Shown piece by piece: positions 11,525 to 24,530 of a stretch of DNA of 64,000 nt. The stretch's first letter is position 1; each line of letters begins with the position of its first letter. The notes beneath the pieces were generated by a model. That model did no database searches, had not been told where the DNA came from, and saw nothing but the letters and a program-made list of their open reading frames with translations. The position numbers and the translations under genes are program-made. Origin of the DNA: Dipteris shenzhenensis (taxonomy: Eukaryota; Polypodiophyta; Polypodiopsida; Gleicheniales); NCBI GenBank assembly GCA_047967505.1, contig CM106539.1; one strand, written 5' to 3'.

Positions 11525-11650
11525 GGGATCTCACCCCTGTGGTCTCGCCCACAAGAGGTCCCACACCCTTATGTGCTATTTCAGGCAATAGAAGCTATTG
11601 TTTTCAAAAGAGTTCCATCTAAGTGGATTTATTTTTAGATATCATTTTAG
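11525..11650 (+). pseudogene. continuation of relic gag G after the A1 insertion
   Basis: From the duplicated GGGAT the plus-strand frame continues as LTPVVSPTRGPTPLC and on to a stop at about 11629, directly continuing the knuckle-containing frame that ends at 5621. This places A1 inside a coding stretch of an older element. Confidence 0.65.
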
Positions 11651-12639
11651 AGGTCATACTCATTCAGGCACTTTATGCATCAATGTGTTCACAATGTTGG
11701 CAAAACATGATTTGCTTTGGAACTCATGACTAATGAGGTAGGCCCCAAATAAATCACTACAAAAATCTTTTTCTTTGTGGGACATTATAGGACAAAAGAA
11801 TCTCGCTCGTCCCACATACAACTAGTATCAAATAGACAAAATGATGCACACTAAGAAATAATGCCAAATTCATTAGCTAAAAATTCACACCACTTGTTTG
11901 AATCCTTTGGCTATTAAGAAGTTTCAATCCTTTGACCCTATCAGAGTATATAAGACTTTTTTACAACTATGAAGGGATGGTGTAGATTCTACATGCCTTC
12001 TTAGAGGGCTTTAGTGGAATCTTGTGCTTGGTCAACTTCACAAGTCCCTATGTTGTTCCAACTCACCTTCCCAAGGGATCTCATTGTTTGACTTCTAGCA
12101 TGCTACTCTAGCATCCATCCTCTTACTCTAGTTGTGCGGCTTTTTATCCTATTGTTCCATCTTTTTGTATTAATCATGGCTTAGCACCTTGGTTGTGGGC
12201 CTTGGCTTGCACCTACATTTTATATAAAAACTTTGTCTCTATTAGGGATGGACTTGTGACTAGTTGCGCATTGCTAATGCTCCTCTCCCACTAGTAACCC
12301 TACAACCTTTGGCTCTCTAGCTACTTGCTATGGATTTGGCTAGCCATTCCATTATGCGGCTTTGCCTCTAAGAACATGTGGTAGGAGCAACTAGCACTAA
12401 CCTTTAGTCCATGCTTCCTTTATTGAGTCGACCTCCCTTTGTGTCCACCATCATACAAATGTCTTTGGTGTCAGCTGACACCACAAATAAATTCAGGTAA
12501 TCATAGAGAGACCAGCTCATGAATCAGCCCTCAAATCAATGCTATGATTCATTATCCAAGTTTTCAGTAGGGTTACCTATCATTTGGCTCTAATTTGGGA
12601 CTCCTAGACTTTGGAACCTGGTTTGAAATGCCTACAATT
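11651..12639. other. no gene recognised
   Basis: AT-rich sequence without a convincing frame on either strand. It is probably the decayed remainder of older elements. A phrase near 12470-12490 (gtgtcagctgacacca) is a short palindrome. Confidence 0.5.
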
Positions 12640-12880
12640 TTACTTGTCATTCATATTCAATTCAACAGCATTTTCCTCCATCATGTAGTAGTAGACCAAT
12701 TCTACCCACTCATCCTCAATTATCTCTCTTATGCAGTGGTAATTATCTTTGATGTTCTTTGTCTTGTTATGGAACACCAAGTTCTGCACAATCATTATAA
12801 AACTCTAGTAGCTGCAATAGATCTCCATAGATTCCTCACTTTGGAAGACCACCATGCATTCCAAGATGCAAGCGATTCAT
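12640..12880 (-). pseudogene. copia RNase H C-terminal relic
   Basis: A minus-strand frame gives NLVFHNKTKNIKDNYHCIRE and then IIEDEWVELVYYY, matching the conserved end of copia RNase H (NPVFH-KTKHI-V-YHFIRE). Upstream the frame is broken. Nothing else of this element could be read with confidence. Confidence 0.72.
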
Positions 12881-12999
12881 AAAGGCTCACTTGATACCAT
12901 ACATGTTGATCAATACCCTCCTTTCATCAAAGATAGAGCCAAAGTGTGTTACATCTTGCTACGCATGAGATGGCTCTATCACTTAGCACAAAGCAACAT

Positions 13000-15450
13000 C
13001 TAGAACTGGATCACCACATGTCCACATCTCACAGGATTGGTGGGTTGTTGAGGGGGGTGGGCGAGATTGGGATTGGGATATCTACAGGTGTGGGGTGTGT
13101 GGGATTGGGATTAGGGATATCTACAGGTGAGGTGGTAGCATTAAAGATGGAGATGGCTTCTTGACCATCCTCCTTGATGACAACTTCGGGATACACTACA
13201 TGAATCATTTCAAAATTGCTTACCAAGGACTTGTGTGAGTCTTGGAGATCTTGTAGCACCCTATTGAACAAAATGATGATGCCAAGGGGGTGGTAGGTTG
13301 TGGAGTGATGGGCAACTAAATGTCATTGAGTTTAAAATTTCTGAACCCAACCATAGGTCTATGTCCAATTGATGTCGGCTTCTATGCTTTTGGGAGTACA
13401 AACCCATGGGCTCAGTTTGTTAGGCTTGGCTAGCTACATTATGTCATTGTCAAGAGGATAATTGTTGGACTTAGTCAATTAATGAACACCATGCTTGGAA
13501 GTTTAAGAGATGGGGTGTGTGGCTAAGTTTTGAAGATTGGAGGGACGGAGAGATAGGATGGTGGGCTGAAGATCTAGTGAGAAGTAGGACATCGCATCGC
13601 TCTAGACATTTGCCTTACGTACATTTCCTTGGCTTGTGTCCATCGCACTTTTGGAATTCAAAGGCTTGATTTTGCCTTGTCCAGTTGGTCCATCATGGTC
13701 TAAACCAAGGATTCACCTGGTAGAGATCTCATCCTTGAGCTTTGTAATAGTGACCTCTAGGTCCGCGACCTTGGCCCTATCTCCTCTGCTCTGTCTAGGG
13801 TGGTTTGCATAGTAGCTTATGCGACGGCCATGAGGGTGTGGCTTTTGTTTGCCCTGCTGACTTGAGCTTGCAATAGAGAGGAGGACAGTTGGAGGTGTGC
13901 TCTTGCCTCCACTGCAAAATTGTGCACAATACTTGAGGGAATTGGGCCATGGCATCCAATAATTGGAGCTCCATATTGTATGCCTTTGATCAGACATCTC
14001 ACTATAACCTCCACACGACTGATACTCAAGTGCACTACAAAATGGTAGGGCTTTTGTAAGCTCTACCCATGGAGAAGAGGAAGAGCCATGGTGGCAAAAG
14101 AAGATGGCTCTTGGGCCTGTGCGATGGTGGTGGCTGTAGTCTGGGAATAGGAGGAGGTGGGGGGAATGTATTCTGCCCAGAGGTGGAGGCCAATATTTAC
14201 TGTGTCTTCCCCTTGAAACATTTCCACATCATTGGGGGCCTGGATTGTCATCTTGACTTTGGATTGACAGTTTGAGTCCTTGAGGTGTCTCTGTCTCTCC
14301 AAGAATTCCCATAATTGATGATATTCATATTGCTCCTTGAGTTGACTGTTGAGTTGTTGTTGAGCAAGGTGGCTTGATGGGGTCGCACCCAGATGAATCC
14401 TGAGACTTTTGGCATTGGTCGCCACTGTCTCTTCTTGTGTTGGAATGCCTCATGTCGCTTCTTTGTTGGCTAGCCCATATCCAATTGGCGGTTGCTGTTC
14501 CAACATGTGGTAGATGACAAGCATGTAAAGCATTGAGTTCCCCTGGACATTGTCATGTGTTTTGAGGTCCTCTTTTTTATGAGTGTAGAAATAATCTGCC
14601 CAATTTGTGACTTGAGGTTCTACCAGCCTGACAAAGATGTTCTTAACACTATAGACTGATGGTGGTTCGTATGTTTAACTTTTGTCAACAGTCGGAGCAC
14701 TCTCGAAGATTTATCCAGTTCTAGCATTATGAGCTCTGAGAAGTGGATGTGGCCCTTACTTTTCTTTCTATCATAGTTGTAGATTTTGCTAAGGGGCTCA
14801 TGTAGATTCTTCTTGTATGTATACTTTCCCACAACAACTACTGGTAGGCCAAAGGCAGCACACACTACATCCACATTGAGGTGGTGGAAGTGGGGTGTCC
14901 CTGTTGCATCTTGGAGTATGCAGGCCTATGAATTTGAATTGTAGGTTCCAATTCATGTTAAGGTGGCATGGCAGTCAATCTATGACTAGCTGGTGACCTA
15001 TCATCACGAAGGATGCTTGCACCCATGGATCCTTTGGTGCTTGGCATACGACCGTGTTGTTGTAATAGAGGGTATAATCTTGACCCTCATACACGTCTTT
15101 GGAGTGGATTGCATAGCCATTAATTTGCTAGAGCTAGGCTTTGCTAAGCGGAGAGTGTGCCAGTGTGCTTACAGCTTTGCATTCTCCCTATATTGGAGCT
15201 GACAATGCGCTTCTTGGATGATCGAGAAGGCAAGGTGGCAGCCATTGTTGATGGCTCTTGAGAAGTATATTGAGTGTTGATCTCCTCCTCGGTTTGTAGT
15301 TTGGTCAGGAATGTCAGACGACATCCTAATTGATCTTGAGGGCATGCTTTGCGACAGATGGGCCAATGCGCAATGGATTGGCAAGTGCTAGATTTGGGGG
15401 AGGAGACCGAGTTCCCTTTCAAATTTGAAGAATTTGTTTTTGAGATCCAT
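13000..15450 (-). pseudogene. extra ORF (ORFx) relic of gypsy C
   Basis: The best frame gives VDVVCAAFGLPVVVVGKYTY near 14874-14815 and further on WADYFYTHKKEDL with a Leu-rich stretch. This has the same spacing pattern (V..AF.LP..G..Y, then a Trp-containing helix) as ORFx of element D. It is followed by a Gln/His-rich segment (14425-14063) and a short coiled-coil-like segment (about 13760-13713). The pattern resembles the plant domain often labelled putative plant transposon protein in gypsy-associated ORFs; I have not checked this by search. Function unknown. Confidence 0.5.
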
Positions 15451-15599
15451 TGGGAAGAAGGAGGATAGGCACATAACGAACAAGTCTATGGAGGAGGAAG
15501 AGGCAGAGGACATTCAAATGGAGGCTGATGGGCAGTGTGGAAGGAGGTAGAAAACATTGGAATTTTGGCAAAAAATGACAGAGTTTGGCTGTTTTTGCT

Positions 15600-16030
15600 A
15601 AGGCAATGATCCGGGGGGATAAGGGGTCCTTTTATAGTTTATAATATCCGGCCAACCTGGGGGATAGCATTATGGCGATGATCCAGTGGGATGGTAGTAA
15701 GGGACGATCCTATGGGATGGCTAAGATGACGAGTTAGGGGCTTGGAGGTATGGCACCAGCTGGTTGGGATAGCATAGTGAAGCGACAATCTGGTAGGATG
15801 ACAGTGTGAGGCAATGATCCGGCAGGATGGAAGGATGGCGATGATCTAGTAGGATGACAGTATGGCACCAGTTGATGGGCTAGCAATAAGGCATTGATCC
15901 AACAAGATGGAAGGATGGCAATGATCTGGCAGGATGATTGTATGGCACCAATCAACGGGTTAGCGATGGTAAGGTGATGATCCAACAGGATGACTGAAAG
16001 GTGATAGGGTACTGATTGGGCTTGAAAAGG
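15600..16030. repeat. degenerate tandem repeat (ggatgatgg / tatggcacca units)
   Basis: Related phrases such as tatggcacca, atgatccggcaggatgg and gatgatctggcaggatg recur at irregular spacing over about 400 bp. It lies between the integrase tail and ORFx of element C. Confidence 0.6.
15627..15636 (-). promoter_or_regulatory. TATA-like box upstream of ORFx in element C
   Basis: The minus strand reads TATAAAAGGA, close to the plant TATA consensus, and is followed by a pyrimidine-rich stretch and then the ORFx relic. Element D has a comparable TATA sequence in the equivalent place. Transcription from here is inference only. Confidence 0.35.
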
Positions 16031-16299
16031 GAATTTTTGATAGTTATTAGAGTTTTTGAGGGGGATGTTGTATGCTGAATGTGTTGCCCAGAAGAGAAAA
16101 TGGGACAGATAGACTTGGGGATGCATAGACTCTGGAGGTCAACATGCAAGGATGCAAAAATACAAAAATGTATTGGTTGTATTCACCTAATGCTGACCAT
16201 GAATTTGGGTGCATGCATTGTGGATACCAAGGACTTATGTGGGTGATATGCCTATTGTATTGACTCACCTAGACCTGGACTTGATGATTGCACACTTAA

Positions 16300-17030
16300 T
16301 GGAGGGTCGATTATGTGGAATGTAGTGGAGTTGGATGCCAAACAGCAGCATACCTCATCATCATTTAGGTAGAGCACGTGCTGAGTTTGTGCATCATCCT
16401 AGTTGTCAAGTGTGTATTGACACTGTAACATTCACGTTGATGGACCTCCCTTGGAACAAGGCACGTGGGTTCTTGAGTGGTTGTACCTGAGGCGAGGGTA
16501 GGTTCTTGTGGTACCGCAGCCTTTGATTTGATAGGAGTAGGGCCGAGTGACACTACAAGTGCTACCCTGAGTATGGTGACTTTTGATGGTGTTCACATGG
16601 GCTTAGAGGAAGGTTCTTGTGTAGCTACCCTGCTTTTAGGGGTCGTTGCTCCCTTGATGACCTTGGAACTTTCTCCTTGAGTTGCACTATATGTGGGATC
16701 ATGATATTCCTTAGGCTCGTAGAATGGTTCATTGTGCTGGGCTTGAGGGTAGGTTCTTGTGGGACTACCTCAGGAGTTGGCACTTCTTGTGTTGCTATCT
16801 TATGAATCCCAATGAGTTAAGGTTGTGTATTCTGTGTCATTGGAAGCTTTGGGACCCAAACATATTGCTCACCTTGATAGTAGCCTTTGGATTTTAGCAG
16901 CTTTGTTGTGCAACCCAACGCTTGTGAATCTTTTGCTCATGGAGTGTGTTGGAATTTGTCCTTGCTCTGGCAAGGTGATCGACATTGTCAGGCCCTGCTT
17001 TTTGGTGGAACCACCCGTGTTGGCATGGGG
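16300..17030 (-). pseudogene. Pro/Glu-rich tail after integrase of gypsy C
   Basis: Minus-strand frames contain repeated VPQEPTL-like phrases (VPTPEVVPQEPTL, AAVPQEPTLAS and others) between integrase and ORFx. They look like a low-complexity linker or extension. Stops interrupt it. Confidence 0.45.
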
Positions 17031-17034
17031 TGAT

Positions 17035-18150
17035 TCCATGACTCCTTTTCTTTGTGTATGGCCTCGAGAGTCTTTAGAGTGAGTCGACCATAATATCTTT
17101 TCAATTTGCTACAATTAAGGTAGCTGTCCCTCTTGACTCCATCTAGGGTGGCTATTTGTCATGCGCCTTGTAGAGTAATCTCCACTACATGGCAGGGACC
17201 CATGCCCCTACATTTAAGTATGCACTTGGTGTTGTAGACACTATAGAGGAGTGCCAGATTCCCCTCCTTGAGGTCCTTGTTCTTGAGGTTGTGGTCGAAT
17301 CATTTTTTATGCCTTGCCTTCTCCATCAAAGGCAATACACTATGCACCATCTTGTCTCATCTAGCCATTCAAGATTGATTAAGCGCCTAGCTAAAGCATT
17401 TTTTGTGAGCCTTTCCTTGACTATGATGCAAAAGTTAGGCACTATATACTCCATTTGCATAACCGCCTCCACCCTGAAGGAGGTACAGTTCGTTGCCACT
17501 TTGTAAGACATTCAATATGCCCATAGTGTTGCGATGAGCTTGTGCTCCTAGTTAGTACAACTGGCTCCAACTATACAAGTAGCATGTTTTGTTCAAGCTT
17601 TCAGCTAGGCTGTTTGCTCTAGGATAATACGGTGTAGATTTCCTATGTATGATCATGAATTTGCTAGTCAGGATTGATATTGTTTCATTGAGGAAATGAG
17701 TTCCTCAATCGATGACTAGTTCCAAGGGACACCCAAATTGTGTGGTTACTTGTTCATATAGAAACTTAGCTGTGGACCGTGCATCAAATTTGCTTGTGGC
17801 TCAACCCTCAACCCATTTGGTGAAATAATTTGAAGCCAAGATGATGCATCTAGCCCCCATTCCTTTAGCTATTGGTCTTATAGGACCAATAAAATCTCAG
17901 CCCCATTTTACAAAAGGTTGGTCAGTTGATTCCTGTTAGGGGCATCATATCCACTTTATGTTGAATTTTTACTCTTTGTTAGGGATTGCATCGCTTGATA
18001 AACTCGGCTGTATCACCAAAGAGGGTTGGCCACCAGAGGCCTACCTGTAACACCTTACATGTCATAATGTTAGCGATGGCGAAGTGACTACCTACTATTC
18101 CAAAATGTGGTTCCTCAAGCATGTCCACATACTCGTGTTTGTTGCAAAAC
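17035..18150 (-). pseudogene. gypsy C integrase relic
   Basis: Minus-strand pieces in order: an HF...HF zinc-binding stretch (EEPHFGIVGSHF), WWPTLFGDTAEFIKRC, DARSTAKFLYEQVTTQFGCP, GTHFLNETISILTSKF, HRKSTPYYP and the C-terminal SKLKRYYGR. These match gypsy integrase and element D piece by piece. Shifts lie between the pieces, so no functional protein is possible. Confidence 0.8.
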
Positions 18151-18152
18151 AC

Positions 18153-19560
18153 CTATACATAATGCCATCTTTGCCCAAGTGGTAGAGTTGGCCTGCAATT
18201 AGTCGATACGGTGTTGTCTTTAATGAGATTGTGGGCTTTGTCCTTCTTGAGGACTTTATCCATAGGTAACCCGTTTGCTGAGTAGTGGCCTACTATTTCA
18301 GTTGCCCATTCCAAAATCATATCAATGAGAAATAAGGGAGCATCTGGGAGGTCATCCTCAACTCCTGTTGGAGATTCTCCATTGGGAATCCTTAAGAGGT
18401 GGTCGGCTAGGACGTGGGTCTTTCCTTTATGCACCATGATTGTGAAGTCGAACTCCATCCACCTTGTTATGTATCCCGTCATGTAGGGCTTGTTAACCAG
18501 ATATAGTAGTGCATGATAATCAACAAAAAAGGCAAACTTGTTGGCCAACAAGTAATGCCTAAACTTCTTAACTGCATAAACCATGGCTAGACCTTCCTTC
18601 ATGTTGTAGTGTAATTAATCTCGGCATCGTTTAATTGTTAGCTAGCAAAGTTCACGGGATAGTCCAAGTTGTACTCCCCTGGTTGGGCTAACACACATCC
18701 AATGGCAAAGTTTGAGGCATCTAGGTGGACGTGGAATATTAGATTCTAGTCTAGGGTCCGCCGCAATACCGTGATGTAGCTAGAGCTAGCTTGAGGGCTT
18801 CGAAGGATCTTTGACACTCCACTCAAAGACTACTAACAACTTGTACAGGCTATTTCTGCATAGAACAAGATGAATCTTCGATAGTAGCCCATATAGCTTG
18901 TAAATTGCTGCACTCCCTTGGTGTTCATGGCTGGGGGTAGCTCTAGAATGAGTTTGATCTTATTGTAAACCATGGAGATATCATTCTTGGACAATATGTG
19001 ACGAAGAATCACTCCATGTTTGACCCAAAATTAACACTTGAGAGGATTTAGGGATATCGGATACACCTTGCACCTCTCAAGGACTAGCTTTAGGTACTTC
19101 AGATGATCATCCCATCACAAGTTGTCCAAGAATACTCCTACAAAGTCCCTTAAGTACTCTTTGAAGGCGATGATCATCATCCGCAATGAATTGTGGCAAG
19201 TGCTTTGATGAGTCCAAATATCATCACCTTGGCTGCATACACCCATTTACTTGCAAAGGCCATTTTATGTTGATCTTTCAGGACAATGGATACCTGATTG
19301 TACCCAAAAAACCCATCCAAGAAGTTGTAAGCTTCCTTCCCTACTACTCTTTCTAGAACATGTTCCGTGAAAGGCAATGGGTAGTGGTCGCACCTTGTGG
19401 TAGCATTGACCTTTTTCAAGTCTACACATACTCAATTTTTTCCATTGTTCTTTATGACTATCACAATGGGCAACACCCAATCTGTATGCTCTATCTCATA
19501 GATGAATCCTACATCCATGAGCTTCTAGATCTCCTTCCTCACTATGAGCACATATTTGGG
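18153..19560 (-). pseudogene. gypsy C reverse transcriptase-RNase H relic
   Basis: Reverse transcriptase pieces near 19560-19177 read GFIYEIEHTDWV, then VNATTRCDHYPLPFTEHVLE and YNFLDGFFGYNQV. RNase H at 18602-18153 reads MVYAVKKFRHYLLANKFAFF, then HALLYLVN and TRWMEFDF. The polymerase Asp-Asp motif could not be read clearly in the damaged part between them. Confidence 0.82.
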
Positions 19561-20231
19561 ATTCATAGGATAGGGATGATGTCACATTGGCCTGATGTCA
19601 TCTATCATGGATACAATGTGCTATATGACTTTAGCAGGCATACCCTTCATGTTTGTATACTTCCAAGCCATGCAGTCCTTGTATTCTCAAAAAAGGGCAA
19701 TTAAGGCCTACTCCTCATTGGGGGGTGAGATCATCTACTATGTGTATCGGTTGTGACTCCACCCCTTTTGGTGCCAGGTTCACTTCCTTAACTTTGGTCA
19801 AGCCATTGTATCCTTGCCTTCTTCCTATTCTCCTAGCCTGCTAGTATAAGATTTTGTGGTCTTCTATCACATAAGCCTTATAATGAGAAGGAACTTGTTG
19901 CAAGTCCTCCTTTTCTTCATCCTCCTCGTCCTCTTTTTAGGTGGCTTCTCCCTTGCCCATGGTGGAAGCCTTTGGGATTTTGGAACTTCGAAGCTTTGAA
20001 CCTAAAGGGGGCTCTTCCATGGCACTCATGGAATTGATTGGAGAGGTAACTCTATTCAACCAAGATCCCCCATTGGAGGAAAACTCATGGTGAGTAGTAA
20101 TGGCCCCCACATATGTCAACCACCACCGATTTGGCCCTCACTTCCCCCTTGCTCAACTCATGGGGTTTGAGCATGTTAAACATTCGGAGGGGCACCATTG
20201 TATTCAACTCTTCATGCTCAAGGGTTGTTAT

Positions 20232-20789
20232 TTAGAACCCTATTCTTTCTGGGATGTTAATATTTACTAGAATGTGCATCCGATTTTGAGAGAACCCTGG
20301 CTTGGGGAGAGGGGCATGCCAAAACTCATCTGCCTCCTTCCCATCGCATTCTCTCTCACAACTTTGGAATAGTTTTACGGATGCTGTCATGTCTATTGTG
20401 TCAGATTCTGCGGCGACATATAGGTGTCTTGATAGTGGGTGGATCTTGTATGTGCACAGGTCCACTTGCATGATTTGCTCCTCGTGGGGTAAATAGATGT
20501 TGTCTATTCGCCAATCATGTACAATTCCAGACATTCGGAGGAAGGGTCTACCTAGGATGGCTTCATATTCGGGTTGTTGGGTGAAGTCCATAACCACAAA
20601 TAAAATGGGGTACGTGAAGCCAAACACCTTAATGTTAATACCCCTGAGAACTCCCAGGGGTTCAGCAGTTCCACTGTTGGCTAGCTTCACTACCAAATGG
20701 ATTCGCTTGAGGGAAAGTTTCCCCCATGTTTCCCAGCATTCTTTGGTGCAAACACTCCCACCTGCTCCCCCATTTCGGATGGCATCCAC
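20232..20789 (-). pseudogene. gypsy C retropepsin-like protease region
   Basis: A 185-aa minus-strand frame contains LVVKLANSGTAEPLGVLRGI, then PILFVVMDF and EYEAILGRPFLRMSGIVHDW, the flap and ILGRPFL parts of a gypsy aspartic protease. The catalytic DSG/DGG motif should precede this, around 20800-20870, and is not clear. The frame otherwise looks open. Confidence 0.7.
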
Positions 20790-20958
20790 CTTTTGGTTCT
20801 GGTAGGTTATGGGGATAGCTGCAATAGTGTCATCACCTCCTAAGTATTGGCCTAATTTATTGATGGGAACCTTAGGTCGGTGCCAACCCTCCTCCTATGA
20901 TTGATTGTCTTCAGTGTTGGTAGGTCCTTGGTTGCCTATTCATCTAGCTTAAGAGGTC

Positions 20959-21850
20959 TCATGAGAGGGTAGGATTCCCCCTTAACGAGGATGCAATTGG
21001 CATCTTGACCTCTGTGGAGAGGAAGGCCACTGACCCAGAAATATCATGTGGTTCCTGGGAGGTCTCCCTTCCCACTGATAGTGGCTCCTCAAAGCCATAG
21101 AGGTCATCCTCCTCTCTTAGGTTCTGCAGCATTGGGCCCTCTTGAAACATCAAGTTCAGAACCTCTGAGTTATCAAAGCTGGATGGTTCCTCTTCTTTCA
21201 CTCTCTCTAGCTCCTTAAGGGCCTTTGCTCCCCTATGAGTGGTCAGGTGGTCAGGGTGGATGGTATCCAACCCTCTATTGACCTTGACTCTATCCTCAAA
21301 TTTCTATTGGCATTCCCGTACCAAGTTTTGAGCATCTATTGAGTGTTGTTTCTCTAAGACTAGGTCTGGATACGCTCCCTCATGAGAAGGTGGAGATGTG
21401 AGGCCTTAAGCCCACACTGGCTTGTTTACATCCAAATATGTGGGAATACTAGGATCATCCATGAAGGGGCTTGTCCTGATGTAGAGGAGGTGGCAAGGGT
21501 GGATTTCTGCTCATCTGAACCATCTTGGATAAGCATTTGATTTGTTCCTTCACCCACCCTGGTGACCTTCTTGGGATTGGTCTCGGGGCTTGGGTGCCTC
21601 AAGAAATTTAGACGTGGGAGTCTTGTCCTTGCTTTTTGCTTCTTCATTTCTTTGCTTAGGTCCTTTGCCTACATCCTTGTGATGACCTTCAAGGGCATCG
21701 CTATTGTTACTTGACCTTGTTCAATGCTTAGTAAATTGATGCTAGTACTCTTGAGCAAGGTGGTCAAAGTCACTAGTCTCCTCAGGGGATAATCCTTGAA
21801 TAAATGCTCCATTCTGCATGACTTGATCTAGTTAAATAAAAATTAGCCAT
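20959..21850 (-). pseudogene. N-terminal gag/pol spacer of gypsy C
   Basis: Two frames (21270-20959 and 21647-21426) and a short upstream piece beginning MQNGAFIQGLSPEETSDFDH give an acidic, Glu/Ser-rich polypeptide with no recognised domain. By position it is the gag end or gag-protease spacer. No zinc knuckle was seen. Confidence 0.4.
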
Positions 21851-22959
21851 GATTAAAAACAACTTTAAAAAACATTTAAGCACATGTGAAAATGAGGTGG
21901 CATGGGTGCTTATTGTCAAAAATCAATGCTAGACTCTCATGTAGCTATGTAAGTATTGAATAGCTCTACTTTGTAAGGCCCCCTTTACAAGAGTAATAGA
22001 AGTACTATACAGAACCTTAGTAGGGGTAGTTAGAAAGCAATCGCTTCTAGAGCGTGTATGCTAGGAGTTACAATTGATATATGGATGAGGAAGTAGTTTG
22101 CTAATCTATCTTGATCCAGAAGTTCAAAAGTTATGAAGTTTCGAACGAGGAAACATTATCTATTTTGTAGATCCTTATTTTAGTTTGATTATGTTTCCTA
22201 TCTGATGTATTGAGTTTGCAATAGTAACGAAATGGATATCAAGCATTATTACTTATTTTGATCTTTATTTGATCCGAATTCAGAATTGAAATATCTGTTG
22301 TCAGAAGTTCTTACTATGTTTTCAATGGTACCCTGTTTATTCTAATAGGTAGTTTTTCCAAATATGTCTACCTATTATACTGGCAATCGTGCAAATCAAT
22401 TGGGCACTTGGATTGTGAGAGATGCATGAAGAACGCATAATATGGCTTCTCTGTGCAAGCACTGCCGTGATAATGTGCATGTTGTGAAGCGTAGTGAGGC
22501 ACTGCTAAAATCAAAGAGGGAGTGAGTCCAATGTTTACAGTAGCAAATCCAAGTCTTGCGAGGCGATGTTCAAGTGCTCAAGTCCGTGCAACAAACGTCA
22601 GATGTCAAGAGTGCACACAATAGAATTCAGTTGACTATTGCAAATTTGCGACAACCGATTCATAATTTGTAGTAGATTATATGCGAAATTGTCAAAGGTG
22701 GCAAAATCAGGATTAAGTTGCACCCAATGCATGGCGAAAGACGGCAAATTATGGGAACGATGAATTCTTATAGTATGTTTATGGAGGCATTGGTAGTGGA
22801 TGTCTGCCACGAAGGAACCTAATAGATCTCCTTGATGAATTGGCCACGTCGATACTTAACCAGAGCTTGGGCTAGAGGTCAAATAAGTGCCTCTGAAGAG
22901 GTTCCTAGGGAGGAGGCACAAGGTTATGAAGAGCTCTGAGAAGCATCTGAATGCCAACA
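21851..22959. other. no gene recognised
   Basis: AT-rich sequence between two head-to-head gypsy elements. It should contain their outer ends, but I could not find LTR edges or a primer site. Confidence 0.45.
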
Positions 22960-24530
22960 AGGTGTGATTGATATCACCGTCAGTTCAGAGGATGAAGATT
23001 GGGTTCCTGGCTACACAGTGTCAGGGGAAGAACCTTCCACCGGGTGCAGTTATGAGTGCCACGATGCAGATAATCTTGAAGCTCTTCGGAATTCATGGTC
23101 TCCTTCAAAAGCTTTCATTCATGCAACTTATGGATATCATGCAGCATTTCAACTGTATGTAGGAGCTTGAAGGTAGTTGTATGATCCACTCCCACCCCGA
23201 TCTCGTCCAAGGATAATACCACCAATTGTTCCGAACTTCCCTATAGTCAACATGAAAAAACCCCACAGTCCACTCTGCTAAATTAAGTGGCAAATCAAAA
23301 CAAGAACCTGATAGTCACATTGGGCAATTTGAGACCCGATGGGTAGCAAGTGGTTTCGAAGGACAGCTTGATGATGCTGTGAAGAAGGAACAGTTGGAAA
23401 CCACTTTGGTGGTGGGTAAGGCAATGAGTTGGTTTGTTCAGTATGGCATGGGACATTTTGCAGACTATGAGACTTGAAGCATGCTTTTCTTGCATGGTTT
23501 TGGTAAGAGAAAACACTAGAAGCAATTCTCAAAAAGCTCTAGCAGTTGAAACAAAAGGATCTATTGGTAGAAGACTATGTCCAAAAGTTTTACAATTTGA
23601 ACCAGAGGCTAGCTGCTCCTCAGAGACTGACTCAAGAGCAATTGGGAGATTACTTTTGTAAGGTGCTAAATACTGAATTTAGAAGTGTTGTTGTTGGGAG
23701 GGACACCCTGGCAGGAGCTAATGATTTTGATAATATGGTAGAAGCTGCACAACAAGCTAATGAAGAGTTGGTATGACCAAAAAAAAATCCAAAGGAAATA
23801 GAAGGAAGGAAACAGAGAATTCCGATTTGGAATGGAGACTCTGACACAAACGGTGAAAATGAAGATACGGATTTTGAGTCCAATGATGATGATTTAGATG
23901 ATTCCTATAATGAAGACAAGAAGACCAAACGTAAACGAAAGAAGCAATCAAAGAAAGCAAAGTTTAAGGAGAGTTCAAAGTCCAAGAAAAAAGTCAAATC
24001 CTCTTTCGGAGATGAGAAGTTGGAGAAAAAGACCAAACATCATTTGAAAAGCATGGTATTGTCAGAAGTCACTTCCTCTGAGAAGCCTAAATGTAAGTTC
24101 TTTGGTAAAAGGAATCATGAGAGCACTAATTGTGGGTACAATCCAAATTATAGGGGGAGATTGCCTCCTCATCTGCAAGACATTGGGGCAGTGTCATAAC
24201 CATCTACAGTCAATCAAGTACGGGTGAATGATCTTATTTACCAAGGAAGAAGACATGCATATCAAAATTGGGGAAATAATCCTCAACAATCAAATCAAAA
24301 TAATGATTCTCCAAATTGCACATATTGTGGTCCGAGCCGTGGACATCGGCAAGGTCTAGATTGTGAGTTATGGTACAAACACACCGTAATGAGAGGGATA
24401 TCCCCATTCTGCAGTACCAAACTCGATCACAAGCAGCACATCCACCTCGTCAACCACCAACTCAAGCCAATGATGTGCTTATTTAGCTGGAACAAAATTG
24501 TTCGAATGATACACCCATGGAGGTGAAGCA
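22960..24530 (+). pseudogene. gag of gypsy F
   Basis: After an acidic N-terminus the gag core reads VGKAMSWFVQYGMGHFADYE and then DLLVEDYVQKFYNLNQRLAA (about 23540-23770), typical of a Ty3-type gag. A long Lys/Ser-rich stretch follows (about 23780-24060). The first knuckle, CKFFGKRNHESTNC, has Phe where the second Cys should be. A second Cys/His group, CTYCGPSRGHRQGLDC, follows near 24330. Several stops interrupt the frame. Confidence 0.7.

Larger units (their letters stand above)
13000..21850 (-). mobile_element. decayed Ty3/gypsy element C with extra downstream ORF
   Basis: On the minus strand the order is protease, reverse transcriptase, RNase H, integrase (gypsy order), then a Pro/Glu-rich tail and a further coding remnant. 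Phrases such as GFIYEIEHTDWV and KLKRYY match element D closely, so C and D belong to one lineage. Frameshifts and stops are numerous. No LTR, primer site or target duplication could be found, and both ends are approximate. Confidence 0.75.

Noticed and set aside
13029-13271. An 80-residue Pro/Asn-rich frame as an independent gene
   Set aside because: Its second half is a simple repeat (PVDIPNPNP and PVDIPIPIS), and it lies at the decayed end of ORFx of element C.
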